A stretch of DNA of 64,000 nt from Casuarius casuarius (taxonomy: Eukaryota; Chordata; Aves; Casuariiformes; Casuariidae), in assembly GCA_003342895.1 (NCBI GenBank), contig PTFA01000191.1:1360330-1424329 (forward strand), read 5' to 3'. Every line of letters starts with the position of its first letter. The stretch's first letter is position 1. The translations under genes and the position numbers were made by a program. Positions 45,851-58,260 of this stretch are shown in pieces. The notes beneath the pieces were generated by a model, which saw only the letters and a program-made list of their open reading frames with translations, had not been told where the DNA came from and made no database searches.

Positions 45851-48126
45851 CTCTTAATTTTGTCATTTCAATTTAATGAATTGAAAATTTCTTGCTTAAA
45901 AATTCTGCAATTCTTTGCCTTGTCTATATGAGCTCAGAGAGACTCAAGGAGTGTATATAGAAACTCAAGCAGGTATATTGGTAAGAAAATCCGTACACCT
46001 GCCAGATCAGAACCTAGTTGTGACTCACCTTTGTTCTTAGTGTCTGGTCTACTGCAACAATCCAAATTACCTTCTCATCTTAAACAGCAATGGCTCATGT
46101 TTTTGTCCTTTGTTCAGCCCCAGTGATGACCCAGAATGGTGGCTATTACACAAACTTTTAACAAACATAGCACATTGATTTTTGCTGTTTTATATCCCCC
46201 AAGCCAAAAAAGGACAAGTGAAAGCTTGGGTAGCTGGGGCAAGGAAAGTTAAAACAGCAGGTACCAGTTCTGTGAATTTTTCACAAGGCTCACAGTATTC
46301 GTTGTTTTTTGTTTTACACCATCTGAGCCTGCAGTCAGGGAGATTGTTTCATAGAGATATCAGCTTTAGGTTGGTTTGTTTTAACAGCACAAATTTCTAG
46401 TCCTACTAGTTGTGCAGGAAAATAGTTCGAAATTTTGAACCTCAATGATTCAAAAAACCAGCAGGAATGTATTTTGAAATGCTTTTAGGATTTCACCATT
46501 TTTAATATTATCTTGAATCTCATTCTTTTAAAGCTATTTTCATGCTTTGTCTGAGTTTGATTCTTTTTTTGAATGTTTGATGTTGATAACATTGGTTATT
46601 TTTGTTGCTTACTTTTAGGATGGAAGTAGATAAATCTATCTGATCCCTGCCAAGAACTTACTGACATTCCTCATGGGTTTCCTATTTCCCCTTGGTGCTG
46701 ATTCTCATTACAAGAGTACTGTAATTACAACGGGAATAAAATAATGAAAACCACAGGATTACCATATCCAAGTTTCATGGGAAGGCAAACACTCTGTGAG
46801 CCATTCTTAGGCACAATATATAAATCCAAAAATGTGGGAATTGAAAAGAAATTTATACTTACCTAAATTTAGGGAGGTTCACCAGATCATCTCATCCTCT
46901 GGCCTCCCATGGTTATCCTTCAGAAGTGCTTGATGGCTTCTNTCTGCGGGAGAAAGAAGAATAGCCTGTTCAGTGCAGAAATCAAAAGGCATTTTGCACT
47001 GCCTAATAAAACAAAGCTGGTACTTTTCATGTCTGTAAACAATCAATCTAAGAAACGAAGTATTTTTTATTGAATGTTTTAATAAATACATTTCCTGGTT
47101 CCCTTACTCCTATCTTACCTTCCCTGAAGGAAAGAAAAAGAAAAGGAAATCACTTTTTAAAGGATGGAAATCAAAACTGGTTTGATTCTTTTGATTTTTT
47201 CCCTTGACTTTTGTTTTTTTGTGAAGCTGGAAGATGCATGAGAAAGGAGATTTCTATATAGAGAAGAGGACTTTTTCAAAGATAGACTTTTTTTGATAGC
47301 TTCAAATGCATATAAACAATGACAACTTTATTAAATCAATGATGTTGTGAGATCTTGAAAGGTATCTAAAAAAAGCTTGTTATCAGTAGGCTTGAACTTA
47401 TTACATGGAGCAAGCTGTGATATATCTGTTTCTCAGCATCTGTGCACCCTATTCATCAGTGTATTACTGTCCCATCCACCCTTGCCCTCTCTTTCCCCAG
47501 CCCATTTGCTTGCATAAAAGCAGCAGATGACTCCTGCTGTCTTTGGGACCTTGGAATGGCAAACGGATGCAAGGAAATGGCAGGCCACCATCCTGCTTTA
47601 GGGGCAATAAAATGAGCCCAGGTGTCTAACCCAGATGTTGAAGCTTACAACATTGGTGTGAATGTTAGTAAAGATGAACTCCACCTTTAAAGATGTGAAA
47701 GCCGAGAATATTTAATCTAGGAAAACCCTGGCAACCATCTCCTTCAGCCCAAAGACTCTAACCCAACATTCCCAGTTTGGGAATAGGCTAGACCCCCTAT
47801 TTATTTCAGTGGCTTTCGAGCAATCCTCTGTAGTCACACGATTCTGAGGAGAAATTTTTCTGACGGATGAGGAGGGACTGAAGGGTGTGATTTGTATAAG
47901 CATCAATTTTTTGGACTAAAGAGGGGGGGAAAAATGATGTCTTCTGTAAAGCACTCTGAGATCTGCTGTGGGACAAGGTACTGTTTTGAAGTAATGAAAG
48001 CAGGGAGCTAACCAAGAGACAGAAAAGCACTACTTTCACTTCAAGGACTACAAATTCAGGGACAAACTGATTTAATGTAAAGGAATGTAACTGCTTTCGC
48101 TGCAGGTAAGTCCATGAGATCAGAAT
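45851..48126. other. Non-coding, one unresolved base, no feature recognised
   Basis: Mostly AT-rich. Base 46942 is N. GATCATCTCATCCTCTGGCC near 46885 looked a little like a CR1 tail but could not be extended. Confidence 0.4.
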
Positions 48127-48148
48127 ATGTGGGCTGAGATGCCCACAT
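48127..48148 (+). repeat. Short perfect hairpin
   Basis: ATGTGGGC and GCCCACAT flank a six-base loop: a perfect 8-bp stem. It lies 26 bases upstream of the MITE-like remnant at 48175. Confidence 0.75.
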
Positions 48149-48174
48149 TAAAAACTTGGCTCAACTGAGACTCT

Positions 48175-48215
48175 TGGGAGTTTTGCTGTTAACTTCAGTA
48201 GAGTTAAGATTTCAT
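48175..48215 (+). mobile_element. MITE-like remnant
   Basis: TGGGAGTTTTGCTGTTAACT then TCAGTAGAGTTAAGATTTCA matches 'tgggagttttgccattgacttcagtgggagcaggatttca' closely. Confidence 0.55.
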
Positions 48216-49256
48216 CGTGTCCTTGATTTCAGAGGGTAGGCACCTACCCATGATTGTTGTGTCCCATGGTGAGTATGGTCAAAAGGGATTGCTTAGAATA
48301 TGAATCTGTATGTGAAATTGGTCATTACAAAAGACAGCTCTTGGTTCATCAGCCTGTAAACTCTATGTTCCAGATAGGTTTAATCATGATCTTGATACAT
48401 CAGTACTTGATGCTATATGTTCTTTAAGATGCACTATTACAGGTGTGTATGTATACGTACAAATGTGTGTGTAGCTATGAACTGTCTTCTTGGATAAATT
48501 TGTCCCTGAGTAATGGACCTCTCCAAAGCTAAATACCCCATTTGTAATCTTACTGAAAGATTTTAAGCAGGGGATTTTAAGTAATCTTTTTAAAGATTAT
48601 ATTAACTGGTTCTCTGAAAAAGACTGAATTTTATACTACATACTTATGGGAGATGGTAACATTCCCATTGCTGGTGTTTTCTACTACGGAGGTAGTGTTT
48701 TGGGAAAGAAAGAGAGGCTTGTGTTTTAGTCCCACATGATTACTAAGCCTAATCACAGCGAAATTGAGAGTCAGACATCTCACAATGTTGTGATTTTCAT
48801 TTTGAAGTCATGTGAATAAAAGTAAATAGCTAATTATCGAAAAGAGAGTATTCAGTCCTTCAAGGTGTCTACTAGCCATGTTTTAAGTTACTTTCCAAAC
48901 TCACAAAAGCTAAAGTTTGCTTAAAATAACACCAGACCATACAAAACCAAGGCAATACCCTGAAACCTGAGAGTCTTCAGGAATCACTGGACTTCAGGCT
49001 TTGGAATTTAGAAGCACTAAATGTCAGAAGACTTCAAACACCATCCTGCATAGTGAAAAGAGCTTTTAAAGCAGAGGCTGGCCTTCACTACACATCTGAA
49101 ACCCTGCTGCATAAGGAAGAACACCTTTTAAGCCTGAATGGATCAGTTCTGGCGGACAACTGAATAGAAGTTAAATAGAAGTTAAAATTTCCTTTTGGTA
49201 TGGATTGAAAAGAGAAAGCAACAACATCAACTCTGAGTCTGCATTTCGCTCCGTAA
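48216..49256. other. Non-coding, no feature recognised
   Basis: AT-rich. The 11-bp word AATAGAAGTTA occurs twice in tandem at 49163-49184. Confidence 0.4.
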
Positions 49257-49368
49257 GGATTTGGTCTTGCAAAGGTGGTGAAAACATGTACTTAACCTTA
49301 GGTGTAGGAGCAGACCTGCTGAAGTCAAATGTTAAGCACACACTTAAGAGTTTCAGTGGCTCAAGGGC
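49257..49368 (+). mobile_element. MITE-like palindromic element
   Basis: GGATTTGGTCTTGCAAAGGT, ACATGTACTTAACCTTAGG, CTGAAGTCAAATGTTAAGCA and CACACTTAAGAGTTTCAGTG match, in order, the reptile palindrome 'gatcgggccttgcaaagacttaagcacgtgcttaacttt...attgaagtcaatg...aaagttaagcacgtgcttaagtctttgc'. Both arms are visible. Confidence 0.55.
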
Positions 49369-51163
49369 AGGAGGTGCTGGTACCTCTGGCAAGATCAAGC
49401 CAGATCACAATGCTAGAGATAAAGTTCTGGAGCTAGCCAATTATTTATTCTGCCAACCTCAAGCAGTTTAGGTAGGAGAGCTGATAAGTTAAATGTAATC
49501 CCTTTCCATCGACTGAATGTTGCAGCTATTCTGCACAGTTCTGATCCTCTGCTAAGCTACTGAGAACTGAGCATTCAAATTTCTTTCTAAAAATAGGGAG
49601 TACAGTTTTCACCAGGCTAAGCAGATTTACAGTAAATGGGAGTCAATTTATTCTGTCCTCATGAGAAGGTGTTACATGGAAGTCAGTGAGCAGTGCTAGA
49701 AAGCACTGTCTGGTAGGATGGATGGTTTTAATCAAAAGTATATTTAAATAAAGATTTAAAAGAAAACCAAGCATTTAAGTACTAAGCCCTTTCAAAGTAT
49801 CACTAGTGTTTGCTGCAGAGTATACTGATGACTCAAATACAGGAGTAAAAACAGAGTATAATATCATAATCATGCAGTCTCCTGAAGGTTAGGCTATGCA
49901 AGAGCCACACATAAAACTTAATTGAACAGCTGGAATTGTACATATACTTGCAGAATGGAAAACACACCCAGTGTAGGGCCGCACAGTTTATAGCCTGTAC
50001 TACAGCCACTCTGAAATAGGCAAAAATTGGCCCAATCCTGCATTTAGATTTGCTGCTGTAAGATTAAAAAATTGAGCGTTTTAAACATTTGCAGACTAAT
50101 TTTTAAATGAATTCAGCTTCCTCTGAAGGTTGTCTGTGATCTCCTTTGAAGAAAAAAGAAGAAAACCTTGATCTTTAAAGTAGTTTGAATTATTTCCTTC
50201 CAAGCCTTTCCCTAAATAGATTAAACTCCTATTTGAAATGGAATAGATGTTTACTTCTGTAAGTAAGTATTTTCTCTTGCATCTAATGGTAAACAGATTA
50301 AAGGATTATGCTAAAGACCTTTCAGAATTTTGGTACTGAGGTCCTGAAATCTTAGTATTTGATACATCCACCCTTAACATAGCTACATGCAGAGTGGAAG
50401 GCTATTTCTTTTTAATCAAGTACATCCTAAATAGGCAGATTTAAAGTTTTCAGTTTTAAAAGACTTCATTCTTATCTGCCCTTTTGCCACTTTACACGAG
50501 CAGGAGAGTATACATAGCCTGAAGCATAAATGAGAATCAGACATGAAGACTTTATTTTACAAAGTCACAGTATGGGAAGAATTTACTTGATTTCTAATAA
50601 TATATATGACATACAATAAAGCAGACCAATTTATTTCATCCCCTGTCAAGAAAGTTTTGTCACTTGGTAATTTGTTTTAATATATTAGTTTCTAAATATA
50701 AGAGCAGTCAATCGATGCATTATTAATGTGATGTGTACATGTATAAATATTCTTTTAACTTACAGGATGGTTGATATTAATGTTGTGGCATTTGAAACCA
50801 TAAGGTACTTCTAACACTCCATCCTGAGGCAAGAGTAATACCAGTTGTAGCAAGGTCCATTTATAACTCCTTCTGCTGGGGAATGAAAGGACTTTGATGT
50901 AAAGTGTTGTTTAAATCCTCTTATGAATGGAAAGTCAAAACCTTTTCCCGTCATTTCTGGAAGCAAAATGCTTCCACTGAGTGAAAAAAATTGTTTAGCT
51001 CTCTGAATAGTAATGTTTACAGGGTGAAATATTGTTTTCTAAAATGATCAGAAGTTCCACTGAACAGAGTCTGGACATCACCTGTCTGTTTTATCCCACT
51101 ATTTCAAGATTTTCATTATTCTGGCTAACTTTTTGAGTCAGGCCATGCTGCCTTCTGAAAAAA
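49369..51163. other. Non-coding, no clear feature
   Basis: AT-rich. GGCAAAAATTGGCCCAATCC near 50020 looks like the end of a MITE arm ('gatttggcccaatcctgc'). Parts of 50200-50800 are repeat-free and could be conserved; not testable here. Confidence 0.4.
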
Positions 51164-51236
51164 GGGCCATATTCTAAACTGCCTGAATTAGCTATTGATC
51201 TATGGATTTACTCCAGCTAACAGTATTCCCAAGGGC
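51164..51236 (+). mobile_element. MITE-like palindromic remnant
   Basis: GGGCCATATTCTAAACTGCC and ATCTATGGATTTACTCCAGC correspond to 'gggccagattctgatctcagtta...aatggagttactccagatttac'. Confidence 0.45.
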
Positions 51237-51954
51237 CTCTCAGTGCCATTCTGTGTACCCGAAAAGCCAGACTCTGTTGGTGCTCTGACTGGTGCCTTTG
51301 CTACCAGTCTGGAGTAAGATGTACATCTGACCAAAAAGACCTCAACTGGCCACCCTCAGAGAAGGCTAGGGAAAGCCCAACCGACGGTTTTCTGAAGAAG
51401 CATGCTTTACATTGAAGATTGCTCTTAATTTTGATACAGGGATAGTGATGACAAGTGGCACTTGAAAGTGTATTCTAATTGAGAGGTTAAGCACAGTGCT
51501 GTGAGCAAACCAATGTAAGTAGCAATATAATGAATTGTAGAAATATACAGTGTTAGACTGTGAAACTCACTGTCACAAGATACTCTGGCACCCGAAAGTG
51601 TGGATGGGTTCACAAAGCAATTAGGCAAATCCATGGAAGAAGTCTCTTGAGAGGTATTAAACCCAAAGGTACAAACCCCATCTCAATTATTACTCTGATA
51701 GAGTGAGTGAGTTATCACTATAAATATGTCCTGTTCTTGTACCATTGCTTTAATTAGTTGCTACTGTAAAAGGCAGGATATTGGGTTAGACTGGTGTGTG
51801 GTGTAACATATTTTTGTATTTTTATGTTAACACCACTGGAAATGCTTGGGGATATTAGGGCATTTATCAGCAGAATATATGATATTCGGTGGTATTAAAG
51901 ATCAGATACTTTATTTTAAAATGTGAAGTACACTGGAATCACATATATATTTGA
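51237..51954. other. Non-coding, no feature recognised
   Basis: Nothing recognised. Confidence 0.4.
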
Positions 51955-53300
51955 CTGGTGCATTGCGTAATCCCTTGCCTTCCTTCATTAAATTCTGATT
52001 TTAGCGACCACAAAAAAAGGGAGAAGCAATGTACATCAGAAGTCTCAGAACTCTACAAAATTGATCAGGGAAACAGAAGGACTCAAGGAAAATTCCATGT
52101 CCAGTGGGTTAAGAACATTAAAAAAACATTTTTTAAAGCATGTTGGGAACAAATCTACTTCCAGCAATTGGATTGGTCTGTTCAGATGAAAATGATAAAG
52201 TGGTCAAAAATAATGCAGAAGAGGGAGAGACAAGGATCAGATATTGCTCTTCTGGCAAAAGCCAGAAAATGCAGTCAGATCATGGGGTGATGATGGAATG
52301 CTTTCCATTTCAACAATAACTCCTTGGGATGTTACACAGGAGCTGTTCAACAAGGTATTTTAAAACCAGTAGGATAACTGGCATCCAATGATTTTAAAGG
52401 AGCTGGCTGAAGAGGAACTCCAACTGTTAATGCTAATTTTCACTTATTTTCACTTAGTGTCAGAACATTGCTGCTTGCAGAAGGAAAGAAAACAATGTCC
52501 AGAGTGGTAAATGGGGCAAACAGGCCTGTCAGAGGCCTGACATAGCGACACCGATCCTGGGAAATGGCTAATAGGGAACTAAGTTAATAACAGACGGAAG
52601 GAGAGCAATATAATTACTGCCAATTGCTAGAAGTTTATCAAAAACAGATCCTGGCAAGCTACCTCAAGATTTCATTTCAAGGAGATGACATCTATGGTTG
52701 ATATGGGGAGTAGTTTTGGAAAAATGGACTTAGATTTGGTTGTTTTTACAGAGCCTCTGGAAGGACATGAAATAAATAAGGCCCATGTTAAATGGCTGGA
52801 TTATAACTGGCTAGTCAGCTGATCTCAAAAGCTCATTCTCAGTGTGGAGCCACTGCTAAAACAGCATTCCTTCAGCTGAATCCCTCAGCAACCAGTGTTA
52901 GACCTTTGCTTCATCCTGTGCTATTATCAATGACAGGTAGAAAACCTAAAGATATTACTGATAAAATTTGCAGGTGATGCAATGTCTGCGGAAGGGGTCA
53001 TGTTGTGTATACAGAGCAAGCAAATTAACGTGAGGAGGTAGGTTCATGCAAACGGCCCAGTTCACAGTAGCATAACTCATGAAACATATCATCGGTGATG
53101 AATAACGCAGGGCATACTAGCAGAGCTGTGACCTCTCTTCCATGGTGTATTTGCTCTGAGAAGGGACTGGATGCCAGAGGGGAAAATCACTGAATTGTGG
53201 AGGGCAAAATGATGGCCTTTGTATTTTGGAAAAACAAATAGGTGATATGCAGTCAAAGTTGGGAAGCTCTGCTACATCTGTATTTGGCACAGCTGGAAGG
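51955..53300 (+). mobile_element. CR1 LINE fragment, reverse-transcriptase region (plus strand)
   Basis: The largest transposon piece in the window. Landmarks of CR1 ORF2 occur in order: TTTTAAAGGAGCTGGCTGAA (52391; 'gaaggagctggctgaa'), ATCCTGGCAAGC (52647), AAATGGCTGGATTATAACTG (52791) with GCTAGTCAGCTGATCTCAAA (52810), and the V-P-Q-G-S-V-L-G box, here I-P-Q-Q-P-V-L-D at 52880-52903. A stop and a frame change come before the catalytic F-A-D-D box, which reads F-A-G-D at 52967-52978. CTACATCTGTATTTGGCACA (53271) matches 'ttacctctgtatttggcact' beyond the RT core. The element would act in target-primed reverse transcription, but stops, frameshifts and the altered catalytic box make it dead. 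The 5' limit is uncertain. Confidence 0.75.
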
Positions 53301-53821
53301 CAACTTCCATTTGATGTGTTTGTAGGGAGAAATAGTAACTGTAATGGGGAAAAAAACCAGACACTTTCAAGTGTGCAAGACTTTCTTCCTTATCAATCGG
53401 TCTAAATTAATCAAAGCTCCCTACAAATCTTGCCTCACTTGAACCTTTCTGCTGTTCCTATTAGCACAACACAACAGATCTGTGACACTGGAGGCCACCA
53501 GGGTGGCTTGGGGACTCGCTGTCATGGGGAACTGGACTGATTTTCTTCCCCATCCAGAGCAGGGCTTTTTTATCCTGCCAAGCTTACATCCTGGCATGCT
53601 CAAGTACACAGCTCACTAAAGATGCCTTTTCCTTTGCTGCCCACCAGTCAATTTTGGAAGCCTATTTTTCTACAGTCCTCCTTTTTTGGGCCTTGAGACT
53701 GCTCAGGATAAAGCCACATGATAATCAAATATTCGGTTAAGTGGGCAAACCAAAAGAATGGTAACAAATGAAACCTCAGGCATATCCCAAATTGTTTTGG
53801 ATCAAGCAGAAGTGAAAAATG
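53301..53821. other. Non-coding, probably flank of CR1
   Basis: CR1 similarity is lost after about 53300. No gene recognised. Confidence 0.4.
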
Positions 53822-54175
53822 TAGGCTTTTTTTTTGGCCAAAAAAGGAAATCCTTGCCAAAAAAAGGGGGGGGGGGGAAGCCCGAATGTTCAAATTTGGA
53901 ATGAATTAAATGCCTTGTTTCACCCAAAATGAAACAAGGTCATTTTGTCTTGGGGTTTGTTTTTTCTCCTTTTGCATTCTAAAAGCAAACAAGCAAGCAA
54001 GCAAACAAGAACATTCACTTTAAATACATTCTCACTCCAAATATCATTTGGAGATGAGAATTCAAGCTACCAAGTTGTATTTCAAAAGATATTTCAAAAA
54101 ATAGCAAAAAAAAAATCATTTTGACAATTCAAGCTGTCTTCTTTATTTTTCCATTTTTGCCAGCAGGATTTGCTG
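53822..54175 (+). mobile_element. AT-rich interspersed DNA-transposon remnant with simple repeats
   Basis: TTTTTTTTGGCCAAAAAAGG, ACCCAAAATGAAAC and AAAAAATCATTTTGACAATT resemble the AT-rich family above. It holds a G12 run (53866-53877), a perfect 10-bp hairpin CCTTGTTTCA/TGAAACAAGG (53913-53939, loop CCCAAAA) and a (CAAG)n tract (53983-54009). Confidence 0.4.
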
Positions 54176-55575
54176 AATCCAACCCAAATTAATGAATAGT
54201 TGTGGTCACCTGAAACTTTCATTTTTTCAACAACTAGACCAAGCAGTGCATCCAGCAAGTTGTGCCCATCTCAGTTTTGCCAGGATCTGCAGTTATTTCT
54301 CTTAAAACCTTCAGAACTTCTCTTTAGTGGAAAATGTTTATGTTTTTCTCATGGATTGAGACGGTTCGGTTGGCTTTTCAGCCAATGAAATCAACAACTT
54401 ACCATCACACCTGAGGACACTTTTACTTGAAGACAAACCTTTTTCCAGTCAAGCTGCCTGGCACCTTTCCATGCTTTATTGGTTTTAGCTGAGAAAAAAA
54501 AATTCTTTTCTTTTGCTTCTAATAAATAAAAAAATGTGATATTTACAATGACATAGGAAAGAAGGTAAACTCCGTACAATAAATGTGCAATGGATTTGAT
54601 TTTCCGTTAAAATTCTCTCCCCAGCAAGTTAACTTAAAAATGTAGCTTCATTTTAAACATGAAGCTTTTCCCAGGTGAAATCATGACAGGCAAGAATACT
54701 TTTATTTTTTTCATAGTAAGAGTGGAACTTAATTTAATGGTTTATAATATAAAAAAGAATACAAAAAGTTTTGCAGTGCACATTACCTGACCTGAAAATA
54801 ATAAGCTTTTAAGTGTATTTGGAAGCAGTCACTAAAACCATGGGAGACATGATTTTTATTAGAATTTAGATAAAAAGATTTAATGTTTTTTAATCTATGA
54901 GACCACTGGAGGTTAAACTCACCATCTGAAGTTAGTTTGTGTTTTTCATATACTTTTTTCCTTAAACAGATCTGCTCATTTAAAAAAAAAATAAGTGAAG
55001 GTCATCAGAGCCCACTCAATAAAGTATTTGCTTTGCCTTCATTTGGCTTGAAGAAGAGGTCTATAAAGAAACAGGAGCTGTACTATGTTATAAACATCTT
55101 CTGGACATTTAAAGGTTGTTTTCTCCCCCTAGATATAAAGTTCAGCTCACAAGCTGGACAGGCTTAGAAGACTGTTTTTCAGAAGTTGTTTCACTAGCTT
55201 GTGTTCCAACAGTATTTTATAAGGCTGTCAGCCATAGACCGCCTTATTACAGCAAAGATGAAATGATGGTAACTGGAATTCCTTCATCCATAAATTCCAC
55301 TTGCCATAGATATTTCTACATTCATTAGCAGAAGAATAAGTAGCAGTCAAACCGTATTCACAGAGGCTTTTACTGGCTTCTTGATGAACTGAGGCTGAAG
55401 GGGTAAAATACTAGCAAGGCCTTATTTTGATGGTTTGAATTCAGATATTCTACCTCTTCAACCAAGAAACTTTTGCCATGGTATCAAAGAGTGCATGGTA
55501 ATTTATAGGCTATATACTTCAGTTGTTTCAGATCTGATTAAAAGCCTCAGGCAGGTCAGTGCACTGAGCAATAAT
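54176..55575. other. Non-coding, no feature recognised
   Basis: AT-rich. Parts of 54600-55330 are repeat-free with CNE-like texture, without further support. Confidence 0.4.
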
Positions 55576-55655
55576 GGGCCTGAGCTTCAGGCAGTGTAAA
55601 TCAGCAGGTCTCTGTTACCTTCAGCAGAGCAATTCTGATTTACGCTGGCTGGGGC
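55576..55655 (+). mobile_element. MITE-like palindromic element
   Basis: The left arm holds CAGTGTAAATCAG and the right arm CTGATTTACGCTG, reverse complements at 12 of 13 positions, about 30 bases apart. The outer words GGGCCTGAGCTTCAGG and GGCTGGGGC fit 'gggccagatcctcagctggtgtaaatcagcatagctcc...gctgatttacaccagctgagg'. Confidence 0.6.
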
Positions 55656-56884
55656 TAACATTTCAGCAGTGTGGGCTAATATATCAGTACTGTAGCATTT
55701 GTTATAAGATTTTAGCATCACACAGATGCTCTTTGGGCCATGATCTCTGAGAAAATGCTGGCACTTTTTCTGCCTGATTCAATTTCTGGTTTTGATTGTG
55801 CAGTTAAGTTATAAATGGTTTTAGCCAGCGAGGAGCAAGTCGAGAAGAAGGGTTAAAAGGCAGAGCGTGACACACACCTTCACAGCTCCATCTGTCTGCT
55901 GCCACCAGTTCCCACTGGCTCCAAAGCGGTGTGGTTTTCTGTGTCTTGGCTTGTAATAATAATAGCAAAGCCCACTTGGGCATAGGTTGTTCCCATCCGT
56001 GTCCACATGCTTACGCAAGGGCAAAGCACTACCACAGGTCTGCCTGATGCTGGCATCATCAATAGTGCTGGTCCAGAAAAAAATGATAGATGAAATCCCT
56101 GCCGCTCCATGTTCTCCTCCAAGGATGGTGATTTGAAGCGGCCCTTTCGAGTCACAGCCTGATGCTGAACTTACACTATCAGAACAGAGGCTGGGAGGGA
56201 CTCTTCTGAAGCTGTAGGCAAGGGTTTACAAGATGCAGTCCAGTGACCCTTGACAAATGCATGGGGAACTGGACAAAGCCCATTCACATAAACACAAAAT
56301 AGCAAGTTATTTGTGTGAAATTTCTAAGTGGGTTGCTACCTCCAGTGGGAAGCCCATTGGAGGTTTGGAAGAAGGTTGGAAAGACAGTGCTCTGACCAAC
56401 AGGCAACAACTTGATGGAAGCTGGAGAGGTTTTCAGCATGGATGCTTAGTCCACATATACAACCACATGTTCGGACATGGAAGAAAATCTGGGAACAGGT
56501 ACCTTCACTGACACACAACTCAGAGAGAAGGCAGGCCTTTGCTTGTGTTTCATAAACACATTCCTCCAAACAGCTCTGCTCTAGCAACTCTGGGGGGGAA
56601 AGGAAGGACCCCCAGAGAGACCCTGCCCAGCAGTTCAACAGATCGGTTGATCTGCAGATGATATTGCAGATGTAGGGCTTTTTCATATCTTTGAAGTTCC
56701 CAAGCTATCTAAAAAACTAAAGTTAGGTTTTCCGGTACCACCAAACATCACCCCATTGGACCAAGCATCCCCCTGACAAGAAGTCCAGGCACTTAATAGG
56801 GGTGTTCAGAGAGTGAAAAGTATGTCTGAAACAGCTGCGAATGGGCAGGAGGTAGGAGGAGCCATGTCCAGCCAGTACATTGGG
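55656..56884. other. Non-coding, no feature recognised
   Basis: Short open frames up to 116 codons on both strands, unrecognised. Confidence 0.4.
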
Positions 56885-56911
56885 ATGTATGTATGTGTGT
56901 GTGTGTATGTG
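56885..56911 (+). repeat. (ATGT)n/(GT)n microsatellite
   Basis: ATGTATGTATGTGTGTGTGT followed by GTATGTG; short and imperfect. Confidence 0.85.
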
Positions 56912-58260
56912 AAGCAAATAAAGAGGAGAGTGATTTGTCGGTGGCAAGATGCCAAGAGAAAATGCAGAATTTACAGAGCAAAAGGAGATGATGACTTATG
57001 TTGAGGGGCATTTCTGAGTCATACAGCCCTGACTTAGGTCCCAGTTATAGTCCAAACGGCAGGGGGAAAACCCAACTTCCATCCTATTTTCCCCTCCACT
57101 CTGATTATGCACATCTGGTCATCTTAAGTTCTTCCAAGAGCAGAAAGAGAATTACTGATTCCTCCAAGAATTATGATTTTCACTGGATTTCAGGCTTTGC
57201 AGGAACCAACAAGTACAGAAACTATAGAGGGGGGATTACAAAATAAAAAGTGACTATTCCCCTGGGGTTTAACCCAATTTCTAACCCAAAGAGTCTCAGA
57301 TATGTTTGGATAAGTTTCAGAAAAGCATCCCGACTCTTGGACACAGATCCGAACCAAACTTCAAAAGCTTTAGAGGTTTGCATACTGGTTGTCTGTATAA
57401 AGCTCTTTGCTGCCCTTGTGCTGCTTTCCCCGGGTGTGATAGAGAAGGGCTCTGTCCTTAGCGGAATCCCAAATCAAAAAATTGTAAAACAAACAAACAA
57501 ACCCCAGAGGGATATGGAGTGCAACCGTAAAAGAAACAGGTACTCAGTTCCAAAACCAGATGGCAAATTTGAAGCATGCCTTAACATGCCAAGATACAGC
57601 ATGCTACAAAGAATTCAAACGGAGCATTGCAGATAAAACAAGGACTGATTAAATCACATACTGTCCATATTTCAATCAGAAGTTTGAAATTCATCCATGA
57701 CTAGGCAACCAGACAGACTAAAATCAAGTTGAAGAAGTGGAATGCAGAAAATCTGGGTATTTCTTCATGGCTCTTTTAACTCTAGCAGGATCAAGCTACT
57801 CATTATTAATGAAACATCTGCATCTCCACTGCTCATTTTAAAAATTCAGCTTAATGCATGCAAAACAGCAACACATGTTTTTAGAAAAATCCACTTGCTT
57901 TGAAATTCTTTGCCCTCTGAATTGCAAACATGCTGATTCATGTAGGTTTGGGAGGCTGCATAAAAATAAGGTGATATGTTATTCACAGGGGAATGGCTAT
58001 GCTAATAGACCTCTACTTTCTTTCGACTACCTTTGTAAAATGAGCTTGAGCTAAATTAGCTTCTTCTGGAGAGACCATTGAGAAGGGCCTTGCTGTCTGC
58101 TTTCTAGCAATAGGGACTGGCAGCAGTAAAGGTCAGAGACAGGAACACAGAAAGTGAGTGCTTCCCATTGAACTGAAGTTGTTTAAAGTTTGGAAGGAGT
58201 ATCTGTCTGGCTAAGCATACTTTCGTATTAAACAATCATAGCTGATATTGCTGCTACAAG
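56912..58260. other. Non-coding, no clear feature
   Basis: A 128-codon plus-strand frame at 57250-57636 is unrecognised. Phrases AACCCAATTTCTAACCCAAA (57269) and AGATCCGAACCAAACTTC (57345) hint at an old repeat, not enough to call. A short (AAAC)n lies at 57487-57502. Confidence 0.4.

Noticed and set aside
46880..46960. GATCATCTCATCCTCTGG as a CR1 tail
   Set aside because: Could not be extended to any further CR1 landmark on either side.
57250..57636. 128-codon frame with repeated AACCCAAA-type words
   Set aside because: No domain; the words hint at an old repeat rather than a gene, but too weakly to name one.
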